The notes beneath the pieces were generated by a model. The model made no database searches and was not told where the DNA came from. It saw only the letters and a list, made by a program, of their open reading frames with translations. Source: Actinomycetota bacterium (lineage in GTDB: Bacteria; Actinomycetota; Acidimicrobiia; Actinomarinales; Actinomarinaceae). Taken from it: a DNA stretch of 10,391 nucleotides. The stretch's first letter is position 1; every line of letters starts with the position of its first letter. The stretch is from assembly GCA_002724835.1 (NCBI GenBank), contig PBPX01000003.1:14025-24415 (forward strand), written 5' to 3'. The translations under genes and the position numbers were made by a program. Shown in pieces: positions 1-6,529 of this stretch.

Positions 1-110
1 GAAGATTCAGGATCTTTAATTACCTTTAATAATTCTTTTCTTCGATCGTGATAAAAACCAACTGTTTCTAGCCTTTTATTATTTTTTACTACTTTACTTG
101 TTTTAGCCAT
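1..110 (-). CDS. rpsN: 30S ribosomal protein S14 (uS14), 5' part only
   Basis: This is the N-terminal 36 residues of uS14, cut by the window edge. The ATG at 110 follows the rplE stop by 2 bases, with AGGGAG at 119-124 as a likely ribosome binding site. The protein opens MAKTSKVVKNNKRLETVGFY and continues through HDRRKELLKVIKDPES. S14 binds 16S rRNA in the 30S head near S3 and S10 and assembles late. The visible part resembles the long (about 90-101 residue) zinc-free S14 family, whose N-terminus has a basic stretch followed by an RRxEL-like helix. In the short zinc form a CxxC pair would be expected around residues 24-27, and there is no cysteine here. The gene position directly after rplE is the normal spc-operon place, where rpsH would follow. 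The gene is certain; the form call is an inference from a fragment. Confidence 0.93.
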   Translation of the reverse strand, partial: MAKTSKVVKNNKRLETVGFYHDRRKELLKVIKDPES

Positions 111-112
111 AT

Positions 113-658
113 TTAATTCTCCCTAAATGGAAATCCTAAGGAATTTAATAATACATATCCTTCATTATTATCGTTAGCCGTTGTGCAGATTGTAATATTC
201 ATTCCTCTAATATCTCGTACTTTATCGTACTCAACTTCAGGAAATACCAATTGTTCATTTAACCCTAAAGAATAATTACCTTTACCATCAAATGATTTAG
301 TACTAAAACCTCTAAAGTCTCTAATCCTAGGAACAACGACTTGAACAAATCGATCATAAAACTCCCACATTCTATCACCTCTTATAGTCACAGATGTTCC
401 AATAGGCATACCTTCTCTAATTTTAAATCCTGCTATTGATTTTTTAGCTCTCTTAACTACAGGTTTCTGACCAGAAATAGCAGTTAATTCATCAACCATA
501 GACTCGAGTGCTCTTCCATCCGTGGCTGCTTTTCCATCACCAATATTTATAATAATTTTCTCTAAAGTTGGAATTTGATTTATATTAGACAAATTGAGCT
601 CTTTTTGAATCTCTCCAGAAAGCTCCAAGTTATATTTTTCTTTAAGTCTTGGTATCAT
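113..658 (-). CDS. rplE: 50S ribosomal protein L5 (uL5)
   Basis: uL5 sits in the 50S central protuberance, binds 5S rRNA together with L18, and contacts the P-site tRNA. The 181 residues match the usual 178-187. Recognisable family blocks are PTLEKIIINIGDG (about residues 30-42), the segment ISGQKPVVKRAKKSIAGFK with REGMPIGTSVTIRG after it (61-95), FYDRFVQVVVPRIRDFRG (101-118), and a C-terminal block around DIRGMNITICTTA. The ATG at 658 overlaps the rplX stop as ATGA. It is preceded by AGGAG at 666-670, seven bases upstream, lying inside the last rplX codons, so translation is probably coupled. The stop is followed 2 bases later by rpsN. Nothing is truncated or odd. Confidence 0.98.
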   Translation of the reverse strand: MIPRLKEKYNLELSGEIQKELNLSNINQIPTLEKIIINIGDGKAATDGRALESMVDELTAISGQKPVVKRAKKSIAGFKIREGMPIGTSVTIRGDRMWEFYDRFVQVVVPRIRDFRGFSTKSFDGKGNYSLGLNEQLVFPEVEYDKVRDIRGMNITICTTANDNNEGYVLLNSLGFPFREN

Positions 659-957
659 GCTTCCTCTCCTGTTTGTGCAAGGACTCTATACTTATTTCCA
701 TTTTTATCAAATTTGTAACTAACTCGGCCACTTTTCTTTTTAACTACTAAGGCTACATTTGAAATATCGATTGGCATACTTTTATCAATCACACCACCTT
801 GCATTGTTTGGCCTTGAGGTTTTTGATGTTTCTTAACTACATTAACTCCTTCAACTAAAACCTGGTTTTTTCTTGGTATAACTTGTAATACTTTACCCTC
901 TTTACCATTTTCTTTTCCAGATATAATTTTTACTGTATCGCCTTTTTTTATTTTCAT
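655..957 (-). CDS. rplX: 50S ribosomal protein L24 (uL24)
   Basis: uL24 is an assembly-initiator protein that binds the 5' domain of 23S rRNA and ends up near the exit of the peptide tunnel. The 100-residue product has the expected N-terminal KOW motif, KIKKGDTVKIISGKENGKEG (residues 2-21). It is followed by the family pattern VNVVKKHQKP (39-48), a GGVIDKSMPIDISNVAL segment, and a C-terminal basic strand KKKSGRVSYKF. The ATG at 957 shares one base with the rplN stop (TAATG). It is served by the best ribosome binding site in the window, GGAGGTGAT at 961-969. The C-terminus TGEEA encodes the ribosome binding site for rplE, and the TGA stop overlaps the rplE start by 4 bases. Length and order are standard. 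Confidence 0.98.
   Translation of the reverse strand: MKIKKGDTVKIISGKENGKEGKVLQVIPRKNQVLVEGVNVVKKHQKPQGQTMQGGVIDKSMPIDISNVALVVKKKSGRVSYKFDKNGNKYRVLAQTGEEA
666..670 (-). promoter_or_regulatory. Ribosome binding site of rplE
   Basis: AGGAG on the minus strand, seven bases before the rplE ATG, within the rplX codons for Thr-Gly-Glu-Glu-Ala. Confidence 0.75.
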
Positions 958-1325
958 TAAATCACCTCCGGAGCAAGTGAGACTATTCTCATAAATTTTT
1001 TCTCTCTTAGCTCTCTTCCAACTGGACCAAAAATTCTTGTACCCCTTGGTTGGTTTTGGTCATTTAATATAACACAAGCATTTTCATCAAATCTTATATA
1101 TGTGCCATCTTTTCTTCTAGTTTCTTTGCTTGTCCTAACGACAACAGCTTCTACAATATCTCCCTTATTTATCTGACCACCTGGAATAGCATCTTTTACA
1201 GTAGCTGTAAATACATCTCCCATTCCTGCATATCTAATCCTAGAACTACCTTTAACTTTTATGCATAAAACTTCTTTTGCTCCAGAATTATCTGCTACCT
1301 TAAGCCTAGATTCTTTCTGTATCAT
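957..1325 (-). CDS. rplN: 50S ribosomal protein L14 (uL14)
   Basis: uL14 lies at the subunit interface of the 50S, bridges to 16S rRNA helix 14, and contacts L19. It is also the docking site of the silencing factor RsfS. The 122 residues equal the family's near-invariant length. Diagnostic blocks are [20 protein letters not shown] at the start, [36 protein letters not shown], and the C-terminal [20 protein letters not shown] followed by SLAPEVI. The SLAPEV ending and the [11 protein letters not shown] stretch look actinobacterial, from memory. The ATG overlaps the rpsQ stop as ATGA. The last codons CCG GAG GTG ATT carry the rplX ribosome binding site, and the stop and next start form TAATG. 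Very secure. Confidence 0.99.
   Translation of the reverse strand: MIQKESRLKVADNSGAKEVLCIKVKGSSRIRYAGMGDVFTATVKDAIPGGQINKGDIVEAVVVRTSKETRRKDGTYIRFDENACVILNDQNQPRGTRIFGPVGRELREKKFMRIVSLAPEVI
961..969 (-). promoter_or_regulatory. Very strong ribosome binding site of rplX
   Basis: GGAGGTGAT on the minus strand is complementary over nine bases to the usual 16S rRNA 3' end. It lies three bases before the rplX ATG, entirely inside the final rplN codons (Pro-Glu-Val-Ile). Confidence 0.85.
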
Positions 1326-1585
1326 CTTGCTCTCTCAATCACTTCAATAACTCTCCATCTTTTTGTCTTTGAGATTGGCTTTGTTTCCATAATTTCTACT
1401 GTATCTCCAATCTTAGAATCAAACTTTTCATCATGAACATGCAAATTTCTTGTTTTTTTAACAATTTTTCCATATTTAGGATGAGGATATTGAAGTTCTA
1501 TCGCAACTGTAACAGTGTTTTCCCTTTTGTCAGAAACAACTATTCCGGTTCTAATCTTTCTGGAAGCTCTATTTTTATTACTCAT
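1322..1585 (-). CDS. rpsQ: 30S ribosomal protein S17 (uS17)
   Basis: uS17 is a primary 16S rRNA-binding protein of the 30S body, an OB-fold that helps organise the 5' domain. At 87 residues it is within the normal 80-90. The family core is visible: [20 protein letters not shown] (residues 9-28), [19 protein letters not shown] (35-53), [20 protein letters not shown] (59-78), and the end VIEVIERAR. The ATG at 1585 lies inside the end of rpmC, giving an 8-base overlap, the deepest in the window. That points to reinitiation or coupling rather than an independent start, and no strong Shine-Dalgarno is obvious. Its TGA overlaps the rplN start by 4 bases. Confidence 0.98.
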   Translation of the reverse strand: MSNKNRASRKIRTGIVVSDKRENTVTVAIELQYPHPKYGKIVKKTRNLHVHDEKFDSKIGDTVEIMETKPISKTKRWRVIEVIERAR

Positions 1586-1796
1586 CTACAATCTCTTTCA
1601 TTTTGAGTTCATTTCTTTTTTCATTTAATAAAGTACTTGCCTGTGCGATTTCTTTTTTTATTTTTTTAAAAATTGAAGTATCCTCTATCTGGCTAGTTGC
1701 TAATGAAAATCTTGATTCCATTAATTCTTTTTTAAGATCTAAAATTTTATTCTCTAATTCCATAATGGACAGTTCTCTTAAGTTTTCAATACTCAT
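1578..1796 (-). CDS. rpmC: 50S ribosomal protein L29 (uL29)
   Basis: uL29 is a small two-helix protein at the tunnel exit next to L23, where it helps form the docking area for the signal recognition particle and trigger factor. The 72 residues fit the family (60-75). The pattern [20 protein letters not shown] followed by [20 protein letters not shown] matches the usual ELR-S-EL-L-L-ELFNLR-Q-ATGQL layout, and [19 protein letters not shown] is the second helix. The ATG at 1796 overlaps the rplP TGA by 4 bases, with a modest AGGAA just upstream. Its 3' end overlaps rpsQ by 8 bases. L29 is among the least conserved proteins here, but the position between rplP and rpsQ makes the assignment firm. 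Confidence 0.96.
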   Translation of the reverse strand: MSIENLRELSIMELENKILDLKKELMESRFSLATSQIEDTSIFKKIKKEIAQASTLLNEKRNELKMKEIVDE

Positions 1797-2203
1797 GCGT
1801 TCCTCATAACAAACTTTGTTTTTATTGGTAATTTATGTCCAGCTTTCCTCATAGCTTCTCTTGCTACTTCCTCAGGAACACCTGAGATTTCAAAGATTAT
1901 TCTTCCTGGTTTAACAACAGCAACATAATATTCTACATTACCTTTACCTGATCCCATGCGAACTTCAGCTGGTTTTTGTGTAACTGGTTTATGAGGAAAA
2001 ATATTAATCCATACTTTTCCTCCTCTTTTCATTGTTCTAGTAATAGTTATTCTTGCAGCCTCAATCTGTCTTCCTGTTATATAAGACGTTTCAACAGCTT
2101 GTAATCCATAATCACCAAATTGAACCTGGTTACCACCTTTGGACATGCCTTTTCTTCTTCCTCGGTGGGATTTTCTATATTTTGTTTTTTTAGGCATCAA
2201 CAT
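1793..2203 (-). CDS. rplP: 50S ribosomal protein L16 (uL16)
   Basis: uL16 organises the A-site tRNA elbow-binding region near the peptidyl transferase centre and joins the 50S late. The 136 residues match the usual 136-144. Family blocks are [20 protein letters not shown] at the start, [20 protein letters not shown] (residues 44-63), [20 protein letters not shown] (65-84), [20 protein letters not shown] and the end [12 protein letters not shown]. The start at 2203 (MLMPK) is chosen because this N-terminus is common in the family; an internal ATG at 2197 would give MPKKT. It begins 3 bases after the rpsC stop, behind a purine-rich GGAAGAAGAA stretch. Its stop overlaps rpmC as ATGA. The RGRRKGM N-terminus resembles Acidimicrobiia L16, from memory. 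Confidence 0.98.
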   Translation of the reverse strand: MLMPKKTKYRKSHRGRRKGMSKGGNQVQFGDYGLQAVETSYITGRQIEAARITITRTMKRGGKVWINIFPHKPVTQKPAEVRMGSGKGNVEYYVAVVKPGRIIFEISGVPEEVAREAMRKAGHKLPIKTKFVMRNA

Positions 2204-2206
2204 AAT

Positions 2207-3097
2207 TTATTCTTCTTCCAATATTGATTTTTCTTCTTCAAATTGCTCTTGAGCTTTTACTGGAGTTATTTTTGTTCCTCCTCCGGCTTCAACTATATTT
2301 GAATTAGTTTCACCTGATTTCTTACCTCCGCCAGCTTCCAAAATTTTGGAATCTTTAGACTCACCTACAGCAGCTTCAACTCTTGATTTTACAGATTTCA
2401 CTCTTCCGCTTGAAGGACCTCCACTAGCTAGGCTTGCTTCAGCAGCTATCTTTTCTTGTCTTAATTTATTTGATGCAACTACATCACCTTTATAAACCCA
2501 AACTTTTACACCTAATGCTCCCACTGTTGTATGAGCAGCGGCTCTTCCAAAATCTATATCTGCTCTTAATGTATGGAGTGGAACTCTTCCCTCTCTATAC
2601 CATTCGCGTCTTCCCATTTCTGCTCCGCCTAATCTACCAGAACACTCAACTCTTACACCTTCTGCACCAGCTTTTAAAGCAGCTGATACAGCACGTTTCA
2701 TAGCTCTTCTAAAAGCAACTCTGCTTTCAAGTTGATCCGCAATAGCACGAGCCAATAGTTGAGCATCTAATTCTGCTTCTCTTACTTCAATAATATTTAG
2801 CTTTACTGGTTGATTTGAGAGTTCTTCCAATCCTTTTCTCAACCTATCAGCTTCTGTCCCTTTTCTACCTATTACAACACCTGGCCTTGCTGTGTGTATA
2901 TCTACTTGTACCTTATCTCTTGTTCTTTCTATATCAATTCTTGAGACAGCTCCTTTTATTAATTGTGATGAAAGAAATTCTCTTATTCTATAGTCTTGAT
3001 TAACTAATTTTGTATAGTCTTTATTACTAAACCATCTTGACTTCCAATCATTAACTATTCCTATTCTGAATGCGTAAGGATGTGTTTTTTGACCCAT
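2207..3097 (-). CDS. rpsC: 30S ribosomal protein S3 (uS3) with long C-terminal tail
   Basis: uS3 forms part of the mRNA entry tunnel of the 30S head with S4 and S5 and has mRNA helicase activity. At 296 residues it is clearly longer than E. coli S3 (233). The N-terminal domain opens [20 protein letters not shown], with Tyr-Ala where HPxGFRLG is usual. The KH domain has [11 protein letters not shown], with the GxxG loop at 77-80. The C-terminal domain has [20 protein letters not shown] (152-171), then [13 protein letters not shown] and [12 protein letters not shown] to about 207. From about 211 comes a low-complexity tail containing ILEAGGGKK (252-260) and IVEAGGGTK (268-276), ending in acidic [10 protein letters not shown]. 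Long variable S3 tails are known in Actinobacteria. The start shares a base with the rplV stop (TAATG), and GGAGG lies at 3102-3106. Confidence 0.98.
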   Translation of the reverse strand: MGQKTHPYAFRIGIVNDWKSRWFSNKDYTKLVNQDYRIREFLSSQLIKGAVSRIDIERTRDKVQVDIHTARPGVVIGRKGTEADRLRKGLEELSNQPVKLNIIEVREAELDAQLLARAIADQLESRVAFRRAMKRAVSAALKAGAEGVRVECSGRLGGAEMGRREWYREGRVPLHTLRADIDFGRAAAHTTVGALGVKVWVYKGDVVASNKLRQEKIAAEASLASGGPSSGRVKSVKSRVEAAVGESKDSKILEAGGGKKSGETNSNIVEAGGGTKITPVKAQEQFEEEKSILEEE

Positions 3098-3444
3098 TAT
3101 TCCTCCACACTTTCTAATTCAATCGTTAAATGAGATGTACGTTTATTTATTCTCCCTGCTCTTCCTCTAGCCCTTGGTCTGAATCTTTTAAGAGTAGGCC
3201 CTTCATCAGCAATAGCTTTTGATATGAAAAGATTTGAAGAGTTCAATCCTAAATTAGTTTCTGCATTTGCAATTGCACTTTCTAAAACTTGTTTTATTTC
3301 CTCAGCAGCTTTTCTTTTTGTAAAAGTAAGCACATTTAAAGCCTCATTGACTTCTAATCCTCTTATCAAATTTAAAACCAAACGAACCTTGTAAGGTGAC
3401 TGTCTAACATATTTACTTTTTGCTTTAATTACTTGATTTTCCAT
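3097..3444 (-). CDS. rplV: 50S ribosomal protein L22 (uL22)
   Basis: uL22 binds all domains of 23S rRNA. Its long beta-hairpin lines the constriction of the peptide exit tunnel, where macrolides and stalling peptides act. The 115 residues are normal. The globular part shows [20 protein letters not shown] (13-32) and [13 protein letters not shown] (55-67). The hairpin and C-terminal strand run through [20 protein letters not shown] (79-98) and [10 protein letters not shown], a highly conserved block with no insertion or deletion apparent. The ATG at 3444 shares one base with the rpsS stop (TAATG). The last codons GTG GAG GAA encode the ribosome binding site for rpsC. Confidence 0.98.
   Translation of the reverse strand: MENQVIKAKSKYVRQSPYKVRLVLNLIRGLEVNEALNVLTFTKRKAAEEIKQVLESAIANAETNLGLNSSNLFISKAIADEGPTLKRFRPRARGRAGRINKRTSHLTIELESVEE
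3102..3106 (-). promoter_or_regulatory. Ribosome binding site of rpsC
   Basis: GGAGG on the minus strand, four bases before the rpsC ATG and encoded by the last two glutamate codons of rplV. Confidence 0.75.
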
Positions 3445-3710
3445 TATGTTGTCTGCCCCGGATGTCCTCTAAATGTTCTAGTAGGTGCAAACTCTCCTAA
3501 TTTATGACCTACCATAGCTTCTGTTATAAATACTGGTAAATGTTGTCTCCCGTTATGAATGGCTAAAGTTAATCCAACCATTTCAGGAACAACAGTCGAA
3601 CGCCTGCTCCATGTTTTAATTACTGATTTATCTCCACTATTTTGTGCATTCTCAACTTTTGTTAAAAGATGATTATCAACAAATGGTCCTTTTCTTAGAC
3701 TTCGAGACAT
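3444..3710 (-). CDS. rpsS: 30S ribosomal protein S19 (uS19)
   Basis: uS19 sits on the 30S head, pairs with S13, and reaches the decoding-site side and the intersubunit bridges with L5. The 88 residues are in the usual 86-93 range. Nearly the whole sequence is family signature: [16 protein letters not shown] at the start, [20 protein letters not shown] (31-50), [20 protein letters not shown] (51-70), [13 protein letters not shown] at the end. The ATG at 3710 follows the rplB TAG by 3 bases. AGAGGA, within the last rplB codons, is positioned as the ribosome binding site. The stop joins rplV as TAATG. Confidence 0.99.
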   Translation of the reverse strand: MSRSLRKGPFVDNHLLTKVENAQNSGDKSVIKTWSRRSTVVPEMVGLTLAIHNGRQHLPVFITEAMVGHKLGEFAPTRTFRGHPGQTT

Positions 3711-3713
3711 AAT

Positions 3714-4547
3714 CTATCCTCTACCTTTCTGGGATCTTCCTCTAACAATTGATTTATTACTATATTTTTTCTTTTTTCTTGTTTTCTTTTCAGGCTTTCC
3801 CCAGGGACTAACTGGGGTTCTACCTCCAGATGATTTTCCTTCTCCTCCACCTAAGGGGTGGTCAACTGGGTTCATTGCTACACCTCTTGTCTGTGGTCTT
3901 ACACCTTTCCAACGTTTCCTTCCAGCTTTTCCTAATTTTGTAAGCTCTGCTTCAGCATTTCCAACAGTACCTATAGTTGCACGACAATCCATTGGGACTG
4001 TTCTCATTTCGCCAGAAGGTAACCTTAATAATGCAAGCCCTCCTTCTTTACTCATTAATTGGACTGAGGAGCCAGCTGATCTTGCCATTTTTGCACCACC
4101 ACCTGGTCGTAGCTCTACACCATGAACGAAAGTTCCAGCAGGTATATTTCTTAAAGGTAAGCAGTTTCCATCTTTAATATCAGATTTAGGTCCAGATTCT
4201 ATAAAATTGTCAACTGCCAATCCATCAGGTGCAATTATATAGGCTTTTTCACCGTCAACATAATGAAGTAATGCTATTCGTGCATTTCTATTTGGATCAT
4301 ATTCTATAGCTGCAACTTTTGCTGGAATTCCATCTTTTACTCTTTTAAAATCAATTATTCTATATTTTTGCTTGTGGCCTCCTCCTCTGTGTCTCGAGGT
4401 AATACGACCTTTATTATTTCTACCACCAGTAGATTTCTTAGAATTAAGAAGTGATCTTTCTGGCTTTGACTTAGTAATTTCCTTAAAATCACCAGAAACC
4501 TGTCCTCTCATTCCCGGAGTTACTGGTCTAATTTTTTTTGATCCCAT
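3714..4547 (-). CDS. rplB: 50S ribosomal protein L2 (uL2)
   Basis: uL2 is one of the most conserved 50S proteins and is needed for subunit association and for peptidyl transferase activity. The 277 residues are standard (270-280). The OB-fold and SH3-like domains carry [20 protein letters not shown] (27-46), [19 protein letters not shown] (51-69) and a [18 protein letters not shown] block. The C-terminal signature [15 protein letters not shown] has His230, corresponding to the functionally important histidine of E. coli L2 (229), and is followed by [20 protein letters not shown]. The residue after HP is Leu where HPHGGGEG is frequent, a small variation. The ATG follows the rplW TAG by 2 bases, with GGGG just upstream. 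Confidence 0.99.
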   Translation of the reverse strand: MGSKKIRPVTPGMRGQVSGDFKEITKSKPERSLLNSKKSTGGRNNKGRITSRHRGGGHKQKYRIIDFKRVKDGIPAKVAAIEYDPNRNARIALLHYVDGEKAYIIAPDGLAVDNFIESGPKSDIKDGNCLPLRNIPAGTFVHGVELRPGGGAKMARSAGSSVQLMSKEGGLALLRLPSGEMRTVPMDCRATIGTVGNAEAELTKLGKAGRKRWKGVRPQTRGVAMNPVDHPLGGGEGKSSGGRTPVSPWGKPEKKTRKKKKYSNKSIVRGRSQKGRG

Positions 4548-4549
4548 AA

Positions 4550-4837
4550 CTAAACCCCAAAAGCCTCTATAGTCTGACCCTCTTGAAGGGTTACTATTGC
4601 TATTTTTCTTGTACTTTGTTGACCTAGCACATAACCAAATCTTTTTTTCTTACCTTTTCTATACATTGTGTTAACAGAAAGTACATCTACATCAAATAAC
4701 TCTTGTACTGCTTTTTTAATTTCAGGTTTATTTGAATTTGTGTGTACAAAAAAAGTATAAGAATTCGAGTCAGCAATCCTATCATAAGATTTTTCTGAAA
4801 TGAGTGGAGCAATTAATACATCTTCTAAATATTTCAT
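4550..4837 (-). CDS. rplW: 50S ribosomal protein L23 (uL23)
   Basis: uL23 lies at the tunnel exit and is the main docking point for trigger factor and the signal recognition particle. The 95 residues are typical. The start [20 protein letters not shown] contains the conserved APxxSEK motif; Glu15 aligns with the E. coli glutamate (18) used by trigger factor. Further blocks are [20 protein letters not shown] (36-55), [14 protein letters not shown] (56-69), and the end [16 protein letters not shown]. The ATG overlaps the rplD TGA by 4 bases. GGAG lies in the final rplD codons (GGA GAT AAA GAA), so the two are probably translationally coupled. The stop is TAG, one of only two noted in the window, the other being in rplB. 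Confidence 0.98.
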   Translation of the reverse strand: MKYLEDVLIAPLISEKSYDRIADSNSYTFFVHTNSNKPEIKKAVQELFDVDVLSVNTMYRKGKKKRFGYVLGQQSTRKIAIVTLQEGQTIEAFGV

Positions 4838-5457
4838 TCTTTATCTCCAGAAATTAAATTAATTGCACTTTGTGAGAAAATTGTAAAATCTGTAGATATA
4901 ACATCAAAAGTTGCAAGCTTTAGATAAGATACAATATTCGACTTATCTAGGTTTCTAAATGATTTTAAAAGAACATCGTCATTCTCTCCATAAACAAAAG
5001 TGAACGACTTATCTATCTCAAACTCTCCAAGAATTGAGGAAGCTAATTTAGTTGATGGTTTGTCCATATCAGTTGCGTCAATTACAAAAACGGAATTCTC
5101 ATTTATTCTCTGAGACAAAGCCATATCTAAAGATTTTCTTTTCATTTTTTTTGGAGTTCTATCTTTATAAACTCTACCGCCTGGTCCGTGAGCAACTCCT
5201 CCACCAACAAACTGTGGGGACCTTAAAGATCCTTGTCTTGCTCTACCTGTTCCTTTTTGAGCCCATGGCTTTGCTCCGGTTCCTGAAACTTGAGCTCTTG
5301 TTTTAACTGAAGCTGTATTGTTCCTATGGTTTGTTCTATTTGAAATAACTACTTGATGTAATAAACCTTTATTAATTTCGTCAGAAACAATAATTGGATA
5401 TTGCTTTTTTGAAATTTTGTTTTCTTTAGTAATATATGTATCTAGTTTTACACTCAT
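4834..5457 (-). CDS. rplD: 50S ribosomal protein L4 (uL4)
   Basis: uL4 binds 23S rRNA domain I and sends an extended loop into the peptide tunnel opposite L22. In E. coli it also autoregulates the S10 operon. The 207 residues are normal. The tunnel loop region is well conserved: NTASVKTRAQVSGTGAKPWA then QKGTGRARQGSLRSPQFVGG, and GGRVYKDRTPKKMKRKSLDM (residues about 47-112). The C-terminal half is more variable, as is usual, and ends LATFDVISTDFTIFSQSAIN and ISGDKE. The ATG follows the rplC TAA by 3 bases, behind the purine run GAAGAAGAG in the rplC tail codons. Whether L4 regulates transcription here, as in enterobacteria, cannot be told from the sequence. Confidence 0.97.
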   Translation of the reverse strand: MSVKLDTYITKENKISKKQYPIIVSDEINKGLLHQVVISNRTNHRNNTASVKTRAQVSGTGAKPWAQKGTGRARQGSLRSPQFVGGGVAHGPGGRVYKDRTPKKMKRKSLDMALSQRINENSVFVIDATDMDKPSTKLASSILGEFEIDKSFTFVYGENDDVLLKSFRNLDKSNIVSYLKLATFDVISTDFTIFSQSAINLISGDKE

Positions 5458-5460
5458 AAC

Positions 5461-6168
5461 TTACTCTTCTTCTGAGACCGAAGTTTTAGCTTCAGACCTT
5501 TCTATAATTTTTCCTGATGTTGCATTACTTCCGTCGCTTGATGGAAGCTTTATAGCCGATCTAATCTGTACTATATTTCCTTTTTTTCCAGGTACAGAAC
5601 CATTTACTAAAAGATAGTTTTTCTCTTCATCTATTCCAACAACAGTAACTGACTGAATAGTTTTTTTCTCATTTCCCATTCTTCCTGCCATCTTCTGGCC
5701 TTTAAATACATGTCCTGGATAAGAGGCATTTCCTATTGAACCACCTGCTCTGTGAACTTTATGTACTCCATGACTTGCTTTTTGACCTTTAAAATTATAT
5801 CTTTTCATAACCCCAGTGAAACCATGTCCTTTTGAATAGCCAGTAATATCTACTTTTTGACCTATTTCAAAAAAATCTATAACATTTATGCGCATTCCTG
5901 ATTCGAGACCTGAGTCAGGATCTATAGGCACCTCATATAGGCCTTGACCTGGTTCTACGTTGTATTTTTTATAATGTTCAGATATAGGTTTGTTAACATT
6001 TTTTGCTGTTCCTATGGTTAACTGTACAGCATCGTAACCATCTTTATCTTCAGATTTTACCTGAACAATCCTACAATCTGAAACATCAAGTACGGTTACT
6101 CCCAAAGCAGCAGAATTGTCATCAAAAATTTGAGTCATTCCAACTTTTTTTGCAATTAAAGTGTTCAT
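5461..6168 (-). CDS. rplC: 50S ribosomal protein L3 (uL3)
   Basis: uL3 is an assembly initiator binding the 3' end of 23S rRNA, with a loop that reaches near the peptidyl transferase centre. The 235 residues exceed the common 205-215. Family signatures are [17 protein letters not shown] (1-17), [20 protein letters not shown] (107-126), [20 protein letters not shown] (132-151) and [19 protein letters not shown] (152-170). The core ends near [18 protein letters not shown] (190-207). The rest is a Ser/Glu-rich tail ending SVSEEE, with no recognised domain. In the loop, Asn-Ala replace the Gly-Gln of E. coli GSIGQ, so the glutamine methylated by PrmB in E. coli is not evident. The ATG overlaps the rpsJ TGA by 4 bases, with AGAGGT at 6181-6186. 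Confidence 0.98.
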   Translation of the reverse strand: MNTLIAKKVGMTQIFDDNSAALGVTVLDVSDCRIVQVKSEDKDGYDAVQLTIGTAKNVNKPISEHYKKYNVEPGQGLYEVPIDPDSGLESGMRINVIDFFEIGQKVDITGYSKGHGFTGVMKRYNFKGQKASHGVHKVHRAGGSIGNASYPGHVFKGQKMAGRMGNEKKTIQSVTVVGIDEEKNYLLVNGSVPGKKGNIVQIRSAIKLPSSDGSNATSGKIIERSEAKTSVSEEE

Positions 6169-6479
6169 AATTTAATTTCCACCTCTACACCTGCTGGTAA
6201 ATCTAATCTCATTAAGGAATCAACTGTTTTTGGACTTGGCTCAACTATATCAATGAGTCTTTTATGAATCCTCATTTCAAAATGTTCTCTTGATTTCTTA
6301 TCAACATGCGGTGATCTAATCACACAATATCTGTGAATTTGTGTTGGTAATGGTATTGGACCTTTAACTTTTGCTTGAGTTTTCATAACCGTTTCAGCAA
6401 TTTTACGTGCAGATTCATCTACGACATAATTGTCGTATGCCTTAAGTTTTATTCTTATCTGCTGTTCTTGTTTTGCCAT
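6165..6479 (-). CDS. rpsJ: 30S ribosomal protein S10 (uS10, NusE)
   Basis: uS10 is a 30S head protein and also acts as NusE, pairing with NusB in antitermination and linking to NusG in coupled transcription-translation. The 104 residues are normal. Signatures are [20 protein letters not shown] (7-26), [20 protein letters not shown] (29-48), [20 protein letters not shown] (54-73) and [20 protein letters not shown] (74-93). It is the first gene of the S10 group. The ATG at 6479 has GAGG at 6485-6488 five bases upstream. That ribosome binding site abuts the U-tract of a terminator-like hairpin, so no separate promoter fits between the hairpin and the gene. The stop overlaps rplC. Confidence 0.99.
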   Translation of the reverse strand: MAKQEQQIRIKLKAYDNYVVDESARKIAETVMKTQAKVKGPIPLPTQIHRYCVIRSPHVDKKSREHFEMRIHKRLIDIVEPSPKTVDSLMRLDLPAGVEVEIKL

Positions 6480-6484
6480 TTTTT

Positions 6485-6488
6485 CCTC
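6485..6488 (-). promoter_or_regulatory. Ribosome binding site of rpsJ
   Basis: GAGG on the minus strand lies 5 bases before the rpsJ ATG and starts directly after the T-run of the upstream hairpin. A transcript reaching rpsJ must either pass the hairpin or begin inside it. Confidence 0.75.
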
Positions 6489-6522
6489 AAAAAAAACCGG
6501 GAGTTTAATTCTACTCCCGGTT
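6489..6522 (-). terminator. Intrinsic-terminator-like hairpin between tuf and rpsJ
   Basis: On the minus strand a perfect 10-bp stem is formed by AACCGGGAGT (6513-6522) and ACTCCCGGTT (6495-6504) around an 8-base loop (6505-6512). It is followed by a T-run: eight T from 6496 to 6489, two of which are in the stem. The GC-rich core CCGGGAG stands out against the AT-rich surroundings. It starts 7 bases after the tuf stop, the right place to end the str transcript. It lies inside an otherwise co-directional gene series, with the rpsJ start 9 bases past the T-run. It could therefore be a partial terminator or attenuator, or a 3'-end stabiliser for tuf mRNA. The plus strand also has a T-rich flank, but no gene points that way. 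Confidence 0.85.
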
Positions 6523-6529
6523 ATTTTTA

